Shown piece by piece: positions 1 to 5,172 of a DNA stretch of 5,196 nt. Each line of letters begins with the position of its first letter. The first letter of the stretch is position 1. Origin of the DNA: an uncultured Acetatifactor sp. (GTDB taxonomy: Bacteria; Bacillota; Clostridia; Lachnospirales; Lachnospiraceae); the NCBI GenBank assembly GCA_910585615.1, contig CAJUFO010000150.1, positions 1-5,196 on the forward strand, read 5' to 3'. Under the pieces are notes generated by a model that was given only the letters and a program-made list of their open reading frames with translations, did no database searches and was not told the DNA's origin. Position numbers and translations under genes: made by a program.

Positions 1-15
1 TGCGTCTGCTAGTCT

Positions 16-32
16 CCCCAGCTCTGCTGGGG
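16..32. terminator. Short GC-rich hairpin at the left edge, possible terminator
   Basis: A perfect 7-bp stem CCCCAGC / GCTGGGG encloses a three-base loop TCT. It is followed on the + strand by a T-rich but interrupted run (ATTTATATCTGTTT). It could be the intrinsic terminator of a gene ending just left of the window. It sits where the 5' end or leader of the phosphodiesterase gene should be, so it may instead be part of a rearranged junction. The tail is weak as a terminator. Confidence 0.35.
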
Positions 33-66
33 GATTTATATCTGTTTCATTAATCTGTCCTCCGCC

Positions 67-546
67 ATGAAGGACGCTCTAATCAATATCCAGAACACCT
101 TCTACGATGCCGGTGTCAGAGGCAACTATACAAGCGAGGAAAATCTTCACCTGACCCTCGCCTTTATTGGCGAATATCCGGATGCAGAGAGTGTGATGGA
201 TTCGCTCGCCGGCGTCTCTTTCACACCGTTTACCATTTCTCTGGACGGCATCGGCTCCTACGGCGATTTGTGGTGGGCCGGAATCAGTCAATCTCCCGTT
301 CTGGACGCAGTCGTGCGGAGAATCAGACGCGCACTTGCTGAAAACGGCATCCCGTTTGACAGGAAGAAATTTTCTCCCCATATCACGCTGCTACGGAAGG
401 CATCCGTTTCTTCCATGCCGCCTGTGAGCACTGAAAATGTTTCCGCAGCCGTGGAGTCCATCTCACTGATGAGGTCTGACCGTGGAAAGCGCGGCATGAT
501 ATACACAGAGGCGGGGGCGCTGACGGCAGAAGAAGCTTCTGAATAA
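67..546 (+). CDS. thpR: RNA 2',3'-cyclic phosphodiesterase (2H family, ThpR/LigT-like), 5' end uncertain
   Basis: This is a 2H phosphoesterase, a family that hydrolyses 2',3'-cyclic phosphate at RNA ends and related small cyclic substrates in the cytoplasm. Two HxTL motifs define the family and both are present: HLTL at residues 28-31 (followed by AFIG) and HITL at residues 105-108. Their spacing of about 77 residues is normal, and RGNYT...ENLHLTLAFIG is typical of the ThpR branch. The 159 residues counted from the ATG at 67 are somewhat short. Family proteins begin with a beta strand ending near -INL- just before this point, and the same frame upstream does encode IYICFINLSSA (34-66). However, it has no ATG, GTG or TTG before the TAG at 10-12, and there is no ribosome binding site before 67. 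The start is therefore either non-standard (for example ATT at 34) or has been lost. Product call strong; functionality of the 5' end doubtful. Confidence 0.85.
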   Translation: MKDALINIQNTFYDAGVRGNYTSEENLHLTLAFIGEYPDAESVMDSLAGVSFTPFTISLDGIGSYGDLWWAGISQSPVLDAVVRRIRRALAENGIPFDRKKFSPHITLLRKASVSSMPPVSTENVSAAVESISLMRSDRGKRGMIYTEAGALTAEEASE

Positions 547-575
547 TGACCGGCCAATCTGCCCCCACTCAGCCT

Positions 576-1718
576 TCACCTTCCCTCCGCGTACTTTGCC
601 AGCTCATATACCCTTGCTTTGGTCAGTTCTGCCGCTTTCATCGCTTCGTCCAGCGGCTGCGCGCTTCCGCCCTCATGCTCCTGCCCGGCGGCCTGCACTT
701 CCGCGTCCTTGGATGCGATCCATTCCATTTCCTCTTCCCGCAGGGCCTCCATGTCCGCCGTATCCAAATCTGCTTCCAGCAGCCTCCACACCACATTCAA
801 GGTGTCATCCCACAGCCGGTACAGCTCCGCTGCGGCCTCGTTCATCTCCGTCTGCGTAACGGCTTCCTTCTGCATCTTCTCCACTTCCTTTTCCCGCTCC
901 TCGGCATAGGAAATCTCCATGGCAATCCTCTCGGAAAGGCTCTGCTCCACATAGACGCTGCTGGAGAAGCCCAGCTCCCCGTTCACGTTGTAAAGCCCAT
1001 AGAAGCTCAGCTCCTCTTCCTGGACAGCCTCCAAATCATAATATCCCACCCACTCCCGAAAGGCCTGTGGCAGATCGGCCAGCTTGGATCCCGGAAGATA
1101 CAGATAGAATTCCTCTCCGTCCAGCCCATAGGCACCGGAATAAATATAGCGGATTCCATCGACGATTTCCTCTATCTCCGGCTCATGCTTGAAGGAGATG
1201 GTTGACAGGTTCATTTTGTACGTGAGGTCGTCCACCTTCTCCAACTGGTCGAACCTCCCGGAAAACTCACAATAATATAAGGTGCCGTTCGGATAGCCAT
1301 CCCCCGTAACCCCCATGTCCGCATCCTGATACAGCCCCTCGAAAGAACCGTCGCTCCGGATGCGAAGCTCCGTGAACCAGGCTCCCGCGCCGCTGCTGAA
1401 ATAAAATACCCTGTCGACCAGATTCTCGAAGCGGAATCCTGTCTCCGCGCCGTCCGATTCGCTCTCGGGCTGAGCAGTCTCCAGCCCCTCCGGCTGCTGT
1501 CCTCCCTCCTGGGGATTCGCCCCGGAAGCCTCTCCGCCGGACGGATCCTCCGAAGCAAAATCCACAGACGCCCCTTCCCCGGGCTGCTCTTCTCCCGGCC
1601 CATCTTCCGAAAGCTTCACTGCTGTCGGCATCTGCGCGGAGCCCTCATCCGTCTTTCCGCAGCCTGCGGAAAGAAGCAGCAGCATAGCCGCCAACGGCAA
1701 CATCATTTTCTTTTTCAT
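576..1718 (-). CDS. Secreted lipoprotein with C-terminal LprI-like (DUF1311) domain
   Basis: This is a surface lipoprotein of 380 residues. The second of two near-adjacent ATGs (1716-1718) is chosen because the GAGGAGG ribosome binding site is 7 bases from it but only 1 base from the first ATG (1722-1724). The N-terminus has three lysines, a hydrophobic stretch and a lipobox-type LSAGC with Cys20. Residues 21-93 are a Gly/Pro/Glu/Ser/Gln linker. Residues 94-254 form a beta-rich module (SSGAGAWFTEL, GDGYPNGTLYY, YIYSGAYGLDGEEFYLYLPG, FYGLYNVNGE) that I recall from other Lachnospiraceae lipoproteins but cannot name. Residues about 275-380 are charged and helical; from about 289 (TQTEMNEAAAELY, EMEWIASKDAEV, EGGSAQPL, ELTKARVYEL) they match the LprI/DUF1311 pattern, known for a mycobacterial lysozyme inhibitor. 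The cysteines usual in that domain are replaced. It is convergent with the phosphodiesterase gene, 29 bases apart. Role inferred only. Confidence 0.85.
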   Translation of the reverse strand: MKKKMMLPLAAMLLLLSAGCGKTDEGSAQMPTAVKLSEDGPGEEQPGEGASVDFASEDPSGGEASGANPQEGGQQPEGLETAQPESESDGAETGFRFENLVDRVFYFSSGAGAWFTELRIRSDGSFEGLYQDADMGVTGDGYPNGTLYYCEFSGRFDQLEKVDDLTYKMNLSTISFKHEPEIEEIVDGIRYIYSGAYGLDGEEFYLYLPGSKLADLPQAFREWVGYYDLEAVQEEELSFYGLYNVNGELGFSSSVYVEQSLSERIAMEISYAEEREKEVEKMQKEAVTQTEMNEAAAELYRLWDDTLNVVWRLLEADLDTADMEALREEEMEWIASKDAEVQAAGQEHEGGSAQPLDEAMKAAELTKARVYELAKYAEGR

Positions 1719-1725
1719 AATCATA

Positions 1726-1732
1726 CCTCCTC
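1726..1732 (-). promoter_or_regulatory. Ribosome binding site of the lipoprotein gene
   Basis: On the - strand this reads GAGGAGG, a full Shine-Dalgarno match. It is 7 bases from the ATG at 1718 and only 1 base from the ATG at 1724, so it decides the start in favour of the downstream ATG. Confidence 0.8.
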
Positions 1733-1788
1733 GTCCGCTCCCGGAATGAACCAGCGCTTCCCTCAGCCGCGGACACCTTCACTCAAGC

Positions 1789-1817
1789 ATTATAGCACTT
1801 CGCTTTGAAGAATGAAA
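1789..1817 (-). promoter_or_regulatory. Probable sigma-A promoter of the lipoprotein gene, extended -10
   Basis: On the - strand 1794-1789 reads TATAAT, a perfect -10, preceded by TGC at 1797-1795, which makes an extended -10 (TGnTATAAT). The hexamer with 17-base spacing, 1817-1812, reads TTTCAT and is a poor -35, which an extended -10 can compensate. It lies about 70 bases upstream of the start codon, inside the only intergenic gap before the lipoprotein gene. No operator-like repeat was seen. Confidence 0.55.
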
Positions 1818-1869
1818 TAGAATCGTATCAAAAATCCATGACAGACACATAAATGGTGATTGGAGAAAT

Positions 1870-2226
1870 TCATGTTTTCCCGCATATCTGCTCCGACTGC
1901 CGATACTCCGACACGGTCTTCCCGGCCACCTTGCAGGCTTTCTCCAGGGAGCACTGCAGCTCGCTCATGATGTTTTCTATGATCTCGATTATCTGGCTGG
2001 CGCTGCCCTTGACTTCCCCTCGGGCTTCTCCTTCAACGATTCCTTCCATTCTGCTGTCCTCCATCATCTCTCTTATGGCCTGGCACACGTTATATTCTCC
2101 CTTCTTTGTCTCATATCTCTTTTTATTTTCCCCAAATCTCTTTATTCCCATCAATACTCCAAGTGTCTGGGCAGTCTCCTCGTCCATCTTCTGGTAGACC
2201 GCATTTTTGTCCAGAAGCTCCTTAGT
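1870..2226 (-). pseudogene. C-terminal fragment of an Rpn-family (PD-(D/E)XK, transposase-like) nuclease
   Basis: The open frame encodes about 118 residues from just after an in-frame TAG (2227-2229) to the stop at 1870. The first ATG in it is at 2187, but the frame before that ATG (ELLDKNAVYQK) reads like continuing family sequence, so the ATG is internal. The fragment has the features I know from C-termini of Rpn-like nuclease-transposase proteins of gut Clostridia: DEETAQTL, a GEYNVCQAIREM segment, a Glu/Gly-rich stretch (EGIVEGEARGEVKG), and a terminal helix with CSLEKACKVAGKTVSEY. The N-terminal nuclease core, normally some 200 residues, is missing, so it cannot be active. It abuts the truncated ATP-grasp gene on the same strand, with a deletion or rearrangement scar between them. 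No ribosome binding site is placed for the ATG. The family is a recognition from memory and fairly secure for the C-terminal pattern. Confidence 0.65.
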
Positions 2227-2989
2227 CTACAGGCCTTTCAACCTTCCCTTTGCTGTCATATAGGTCAACCCTTACAAATGGAAAATCTTCAGATAATATC
2301 CTGGCAAGCCTGACCATTTCATCAAATGTGTCTGGCTTGTTTAATCTATTGGGGTAGTGTTCATGTCCTGGCAGGGAATAGGGAAGTTTGTTAAAATCCA
2401 CATCATAGTAGTCCAGATAGCGGTCTTCTTCCATAGATAAATATGCCACCTTAGGCTCCCCATTGAAGCAGAAGAATTTAATCGGCTTTAACTCCTCGCC
2501 GTCTCCAAGATATTCTTCGATGATAATCTTCTTTTTATTGTACTTCTCCCGTTTTCCAATAATCCATCTTCATCCATCTGTCAATCTGTTCTGTAGCGGC
2601 TTTTCCATCCAACTCATCCTTGTTTTTTACAATGATGTTCGTTCCACAAGCATGGTTGCATTTCAGAGCAAACTGCTGTGGAAGCGTATCCCACACAATG
2701 TCGGCCGCCGCTTCATAGACTCCATATAATTTGGGGCAGATGCGGGCTAATCCCTTTTCCTCCAGGTAAAAGCGTATCAGATACTTATCAATGCATGAGG
2801 TAACTTTCTCGTTATTATAATACAGTTTGACCTTAAGCCAGTTCAGTTTTGCATTAATGTCTCCGTTGTTAGGATTTCTTTTCCGCATGAAAAACGGTAA
2901 TTGACTGCCGTTTCTAACTGGGGAGAGATAGCCGTGAGAATGCGTTTTACCCCCCGTACTTTTTTCAAGATATAGCTGTAGCCTTCCAT
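2222..2989 (-). pseudogene. TupA-like ATP-grasp protein (surface polysaccharide biosynthesis), two frameshifts and truncated 3' end
   Basis: Joining three frames gives one protein of about 250 residues resembling the TupA-like ATP-grasp family, found in teichuronopeptide and capsule loci. The start is taken as the ATG at 2989, 5 bases after AAAGGGG; it opens with MEGYSYILKKVRGVKRIL and runs to ...KEILTTETL. Around 2854-2856 one A appears to be lost, after which NAKLNWLK, CIDKYLIRFYLEEKG, PKLYGVYEAAADI and the ATP-site segment QFALKCNHACGTNIIVKNK follow. Around 2546-2550 one G appears to be gained in a GGG run; a stop would follow at once, but the next frame continues with KYNKKKIIIEEYLGDGEELK, KFFCFNGEPK and PFVRVDLYDSKGKV. 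After that, at about 2240, homology stops and an unrelated ERPVD tail ends at 2222. The C-terminal metal-binding part (usually GEx-type) is absent. Dead gene, family call good. Confidence 0.75.
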
Positions 2990-3061
2990 ATCTACCCCTT
3001 TCTTGCCAATGGCTATTTTTCATATATAATTCTAGCAGAATATAACCTTTGCTTCGATATT

Positions 3062-3381
3062 TTATCTGCCAAATAACAGCCCATAAATATTCCAGTTTGC
3101 CCTCATTCTCAAGCCGACTTCATTGATAATGGTACAGAATATCAATGCGCTTATTGTAAGCAGTATTTGCTCTGTGATACCCCCCGAGATACTATTCTTT
3201 CGGTAATCGTTATTACAAGCTGGTTTAAGCATAAATACGACATGGAATAACGTCCGCAATAGGCGAACATGTCTGCCACTCCCTTTAATACTAATATACT
3301 CTCGGAATCTCTAAGCCTTATTTTATGTGGCTTTCCAGACTCCTTTTTTATAAATTCCCCCACTTTTTTCAAAAAGCTATT
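3062..3381 (-). pseudogene. Membrane-protein tail, possibly acyltransferase-like, frameshifted in a G6 run and cut by the IS remnant
   Basis: Two - strand frames join into one product. The upstream frame reads RFVNSFLKKVGEF, then KIRLRDSESILVLKG and CGRYSMSYLCLNQLVITITERI. The downstream frame continues with ITEQILLTISALIFCTIINEVGL and ends RANWNIYGLLFGR at 3062. The switch falls in a run of six C on the + strand (3180-3185): seven or four would keep one frame, so it looks like a slippage mutation. There are about two hydrophobic segments. The GRYSMSYLCLNQ motif is reminiscent of the late membrane helices of acyltransferase-3 proteins, but this is a weak resemblance. It has no proper start: the frame stays open into the direct repeat at 3382-3391, where the IS remnant begins, and resumes on the far side. 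It lies 73 bases before the ATP-grasp gene on the same strand, so both may once have formed a polysaccharide operon. Confidence 0.5.
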
Positions 3382-3391
3382 GACAAACCGC
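3382..3391. repeat. Direct repeat, left copy, flanking the IS remnant
   Basis: GACAAACCGC here is repeated exactly at 4356-4365, and similarity continues for a few bases on either side (CTAA against TTAA). On the - strand it lies in frame CGG TTT GTC in both copies. The most likely reading is a duplicated target site. Confidence 0.6.
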
Positions 3392-4355
3392 CTAAATCTG
3401 GATGTCTGATAAGGACAACCTTTCCGACCCTGTCCACCCGCCGAAGGAAAAGCCCAAAAAGCCTGATAAGAAAGGGGAAAAGGCCCCGCCCGTGGAGAAG
3501 GTCACCGTAAAGGAGCTGCTGGAGCAGTTCGAGCTGCATCCCCCAACAGACATGGCTCCCTGTGGACGGCTTTACGACATTTTTAAGGAGCTTTTCCTTG
3601 CCCGTTCTGTCCAGGATGGGCTGGTCGACCTGCGCAGCCTCTCCCTTGCCGGGGACGGCACCCCCGCCTACACTGCCGCCAGGGAACGGAAAGCGGCCTC
3701 CCTGTCTTCCCTTTCCTGGGCCCGCTTCCAGGCATGATTCCATCGGCTTCCTTTATAATTGGTTCTCCATGGAGCAGTTCCTTCCGGAGGCTAAGGTCAA
3801 AAAGCTGCTCCTGGACTCTGCACATGATGCCATGCCTATCTATGAATACTGCCGCAGGCATGGCATCGTCCCTTTCATTGACCTCAATGCCGACAGGGGA
3901 CGTCCGCCCGTATACAAGGACGACTTCACCATAGGCGATGACGGTGTCCCCATATGCCGGGAGGGACATCCCATGCGCAGGGATGGGACCGAGCCCGCAA
4001 AGGGAAGGATGAAGTTCAAATGCTCCAAAATCACCTTTGCCGGAGGCACTGTCACCTGTACCTGTGAAAACCCCTGTTCAACTGCCAAATATGGGAGGAC
4101 CGTCCATCTTGTCATGAAAGACAATCCCAGTCTCTTCAATGACCCGCCGCGCAGCAGCAAGGAGTGGAAGCTGGAATACAATGCAAGGACTTCTGCAGAA
4201 CGCTGTAACAAACGCGAGAAAGTGGACTATAAATTGGAAGACGGCAGATACCGTTCATCCAAGATGTGGTACTGCCGCCTGTTTGCCATCATGATGTGCC
4301 AACATCTTGATGCATGGGGTTTGCCAAAGACGTCCCGACTAAAAGATGCTCTTTA
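3392..4355 (+). mobile_element. Insertion-sequence remnant (DDE transposase, IS1182/IS4-like), about 964 bp
   Basis: The segment is bounded on both sides by the 10-bp direct repeat GACAAACCGC and holds little besides a damaged transposase gene on the + strand, opposite to the genes around it. I could not find good terminal inverted repeats. The left end (TAAATCTGGATG) and the reverse complement of the right end (TAAAGAGCATCT) share only the first four bases and scattered positions. The element is shorter than an intact one, since the transposase lacks its N-terminus and an internal block. Boundaries rest on the direct repeat only. Confidence 0.6.
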
Positions 4356-4356
4356 G
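3402..4356 (+). pseudogene. Transposase (IS1182/IS4-like DDE), N-terminally truncated, internally deleted, frameshifted
   Basis: Three reading frames carry one transposase. The first (3402 to about 3698) has a Lys/Pro-rich stretch, then VTVKELLEQFELHPP, GRLYDIFKELF and LSLAGDGTPAYTAARERK, where the Asp of GDGT is the presumed first catalytic residue. Homologous sequence then jumps directly to LPVFPFLGP in another frame (3698-3721), so the Cys-rich block normally between them, by memory some 50-60 residues, is deleted. One C is missing near 3721-3723, and the third frame continues ASRHDSIGFLYNWF, LLLDSAHDAMPIYEYC (second Asp), a Cys-rich segment (KFKC, CTCENPC), YGRTVHLVMKDNP, and SAERCNKREK (Glu), ending AWGLPKTSRLKDAL. 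All three presumed catalytic residues survive but not in one polypeptide. The ATG at 3402 has no ribosome binding site and follows an in-frame TAA; it is probably an internal Met. Dead copy; family assignment moderately sure. Confidence 0.8.
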
Positions 4357-4445
4357 ACAAACCGCTTAACTGAATAAGCAATACTATTATAAACCATGTC
4401 CGGCACAGGGTCTAGTATACTGCGCACTTTTTTCTCAAATTTCAT
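4353..4445 (-). pseudogene. Gene fragment upstream of the IS remnant (30 codons), interrupted reading frame
   Basis: From an ATG at 4445 the - strand encodes 30 residues starting MKFEKKVRSILDPVPDMVY and ending SVKRFV, stopping at a TAA created at the junction with the IS remnant. The last codons CGG TTT GTC lie in the direct repeat, and the same codons in the same frame open the fragment on the far side (CGG TTT GTC AAT AGC...). Removing the remnant and one repeat copy gives a continuous SVKRFVNSFLKKVGEF. The frame stays open a little upstream of the ATG (NIVQNGTAG) back to a TGA at 4479-4481. No good ribosome binding site precedes the ATG and I do not recognise the protein. It may belong to the same gene as the membrane-protein tail at 3062-3381 or to a neighbour of it. 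Confidence 0.5.
4356..4365. repeat. Direct repeat, right copy, flanking the IS remnant
   Basis: Exact second copy of GACAAACCGC, overlapping the last base of the transposase stop codon. See the left copy at 3382-3391. Confidence 0.6.
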
Positions 4446-4647
4446 TCCCGCTGTTCCGTTCTGGACAATATTTACTTTTCAATGTTCAGCCGACCGCTGG
4501 GCTTTGGCCGGCAGGCCCATGATTCCGAGAGCCTATTGTCTTAATTCTCTATGTTGTTTTTAGTCATACCTTGTCAGTCAGGCTTGCCTTTTTTGGTATG
4601 ACATCCCCATGCCGAACAGCCTTATCCTTGCTTATGATGACCCTATG
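4446..4647. other. Noncoding stretch between the IS-interrupted fragment and the short - strand gene
   Basis: No convincing gene on either strand. It contains an imperfect hairpin GCCGACC / GGCCGGC (4489-4495 with 4506-4512, one mismatch) and the 8-bp inverted repeat described separately. A 13-codon - strand ORF (ATG at 4520, stop at 4479) is too short and unsupported to call. Composition is mixed, with a GC-rich patch near 4489-4520. It may contain remnants of further decayed sequence. Confidence 0.5.
4563..4602. repeat. 8-bp perfect inverted repeat GTCATACC / GGTATGAC
   Basis: GTCATACC at 4563-4570 pairs exactly with GGTATGAC at 4595-4602 across 24 bases. The spacer holds AGGCTTGCCT followed by a T6 run (4589-4594). 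Neither flank has a T run of the kind needed for an intrinsic terminator on either strand. It could be an operator, the ends of a small lost element, or an RNA hairpin downstream of the gene ending at 4648. Confidence 0.4.
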
Positions 4648-4929
4648 TTATGGTTTTTTATGGTCTCCCATATAATGGAGCACAAAACGGATAAGCTCTT
4701 TCTCGCTTACTCCATAGTCGCTGACCTTACCCACAGAATTTCCATCTGAACCATAAGTGTATACTGTCCCGCCGTCTTCCAGTTCCATGATGTAAACCGT
4801 ATCCAGCCCCTCCCCGCCCTCCATGTCATAAACAGCCATGACATCAGCCATTGCTCCCTCTTCCAGAAGCACTGTATAATACTCCCTTCTTCCAGCCCCC
4901 GCTGAATCATCCGTTTTTCCCATCATCAT
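4648..4929 (-). CDS. Short protein of unknown function, resembling a lipoprotein without its signal peptide
   Basis: 93 residues from the first of three consecutive ATGs (4927-4929). This start is chosen because AGGGAGGG (4945-4938) lies 8 bases upstream; the frame is open to 5040, but an intrinsic terminator falls in that upstream part. The protein starts MMMGKTDDSAGAG, then a compact beta-rich region (YYTVLLEEGAMADVMAVYD, LDTVYIMELEDGGTVYTYG, SVGKVSDYG) and a C-terminal helix (EKELIRFVLHYM). GKTDDSAG strongly resembles the first residues after the lipobox cysteine of Lachnospiraceae lipoproteins; the intact lipoprotein in this window has CGKTDEGSAQ at that place. No signal peptide or cysteine is present, so it may be a 5'-truncated lipoprotein gene that acquired a new start, or a genuine small cytosolic protein. 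There is no room for a promoter between the terminator and the start. Family not recognised. Confidence 0.55.
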   Translation of the reverse strand: MMMGKTDDSAGAGRREYYTVLLEEGAMADVMAVYDMEGGEGLDTVYIMELEDGGTVYTYGSDGNSVGKVSDYGVSEKELIRFVLHYMGDHKKP

Positions 4930-4962
4930 CCCATGTGCCCTCCCTGGCATAAATTTTTTGCA

Positions 4963-4995
4963 GAAAAAAGGAGGACCTTTCTGGCGGGCCCTCCT
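4963..4995 (-). terminator. Rho-independent terminator, - strand
   Basis: On the - strand AGGAGG-G-CC (4995-4987) pairs with GG-T-CCTCCT (4977-4969): nine pairs including one G.T wobble, around a 9-base loop, followed at once by a run of T (4968-4964). The + strand has no T run after the hairpin, so it works on the - strand only. It ends transcription coming from beyond 5000, that is, the small RNA/peptide unit, and lies 33 bases before the start of the 93-residue gene. Confidence 0.8.
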
Positions 4996-5085
4996 AAAGC
5001 AGAATGGGGAGCGCCCAGCATGGCTTTGGATGCCCCACATTCTATCTGTCTTATGAAATTAATACTTCTTGGTTACGGTCTTTTC

Positions 5086-5172
5086 TTAGGCCATCTTAGC
5101 CGGTACACAGCTTTCCACTCTTTTCGGACAGATGGCTCTTTCCCATTTGCACAGCGCAAATCGCGCTGTCAC
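5086..5172 (-). CDS. Possible 28-residue cysteine-spaced small peptide, GTG start
   Basis: A GTG at 5172 lies 7 bases after GAGGAGG (5186-5180), an ideal ribosome binding site, and opens a frame of 28 codons to the TAA at 5086. The peptide begins MTARFALCKWERAICPK and ends VPAKMA. Its three cysteines are at positions 8, 15 and 22, exactly seven residues apart, with basic residues between them. It has no signal peptide and no hydrophobic core. The ATG one base earlier in another frame is followed at once by TGA, so GTG would be the only workable start. A terminator follows 91 bases later, making a compact transcription unit. It could be a regulatory or leader peptide, or an accidental frame inside a structured RNA or repeated element. 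I do not recognise a family. Confidence 0.4.
   Translation of the reverse strand: MTARFALCKWERAICPKRVESCVPAKMA
5090..5136. repeat. 7-bp inverted repeat GCCATCT / AGATGGC with inner CCG / CGG
   Basis: Arms 5090-5096 and 5130-5136 pair perfectly; inside them CCG at 5100-5102 pairs with CGG at 5125-5127. On the - strand the second outer arm includes the end of the possible small-peptide ORF just before its stop codon. Confidence 0.5.
5151..5169. repeat. Perfect 7-bp inverted repeat ACAGCGC / GCGCTGT
   Basis: Stem arms 5151-5157 and 5163-5169 with the 5-base spacer AAATC. On the - strand it covers codons 2-7 of the possible small peptide and could hinder ribosome entry when folded. Confidence 0.6.

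Larger units (their letters stand above)
4963..5172 (-). ncRNA. Candidate structured RNA ending in an intrinsic terminator
   Basis: Four consecutive hairpins occur in about 210 bases of - strand: GACAGCGC-type stem ACAGCGC/GCGCTGT (5169-5163 with 5157-5151, 5-base loop); GCCATCT/AGATGGC (5136-5130 with 5096-5090) with an inner CCG/CGG; GAAT plus GGGG pairing with CCCC plus ATTC with a 2-base bulge (5042-5033 with 5009-5002); and the terminator. I do not recognise a known RNA family: no T-box, c-di-GMP, cobalamin, SRP or tmRNA signature was seen. The upstream half overlaps a 28-codon ORF, so the unit may be a short mRNA instead of, or as well as, a noncoding RNA. No promoter is visible within the 20 bases left before the window edge. 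Confidence 0.3.

Noticed and set aside
546..1205. Long + strand ORF of 219 codons opposite the lipoprotein gene
   Set aside because: It is antisense to a well supported gene; its Leu/Pro/His/Phe-rich composition is typical of the reverse of a Glu-rich coding frame.
1853..2197. + strand ORF of 114 codons opposite the nuclease fragment
   Set aside because: Shadow of the - strand frame; Ser/Phe/Ile-rich sequence without a ribosome binding site or family signature.
2535..3023. Single-frame ORF from the ATG at 3023 as the true ATP-grasp start
   Set aside because: No ribosome binding site, and its first 56 or so residues have no family resemblance, whereas the overlapping frame from 2989 fits and has AAAGGGG 5 bases upstream.
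3380..3412. TTGACA at 3380-3385 with TGATAA at 3407-3412 as a promoter for the transposase
   Set aside because: The spacing is 21 bases, too long, and the hexamer spans the left direct repeat in what was coding sequence of the interrupted gene.
3369..3743. - strand ORF of 124 codons opposite the transposase
   Set aside because: Gly/Arg-rich antisense shadow of the Pro/Lys-rich transposase region; no support.
4414..4421. Palindrome AGTATACT as an operator
   Set aside because: An isolated 8-bp palindrome inside a gene remnant, not near a promoter; expected by chance at this length scale.
4580..4594. AGGCTTGCCT followed by T6 as a + strand terminator
   Set aside because: The perfect arms leave only a two-base loop, and with a four-base loop the stem is only three pairs, too weak.
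4930..5040. Upstream extension of the 93-residue gene to the ATG at 5040
   Set aside because: It would read through an intrinsic terminator, has Arg/Pro/Phe-rich sequence unlike a protein start or signal peptide, and lacks a ribosome binding site.
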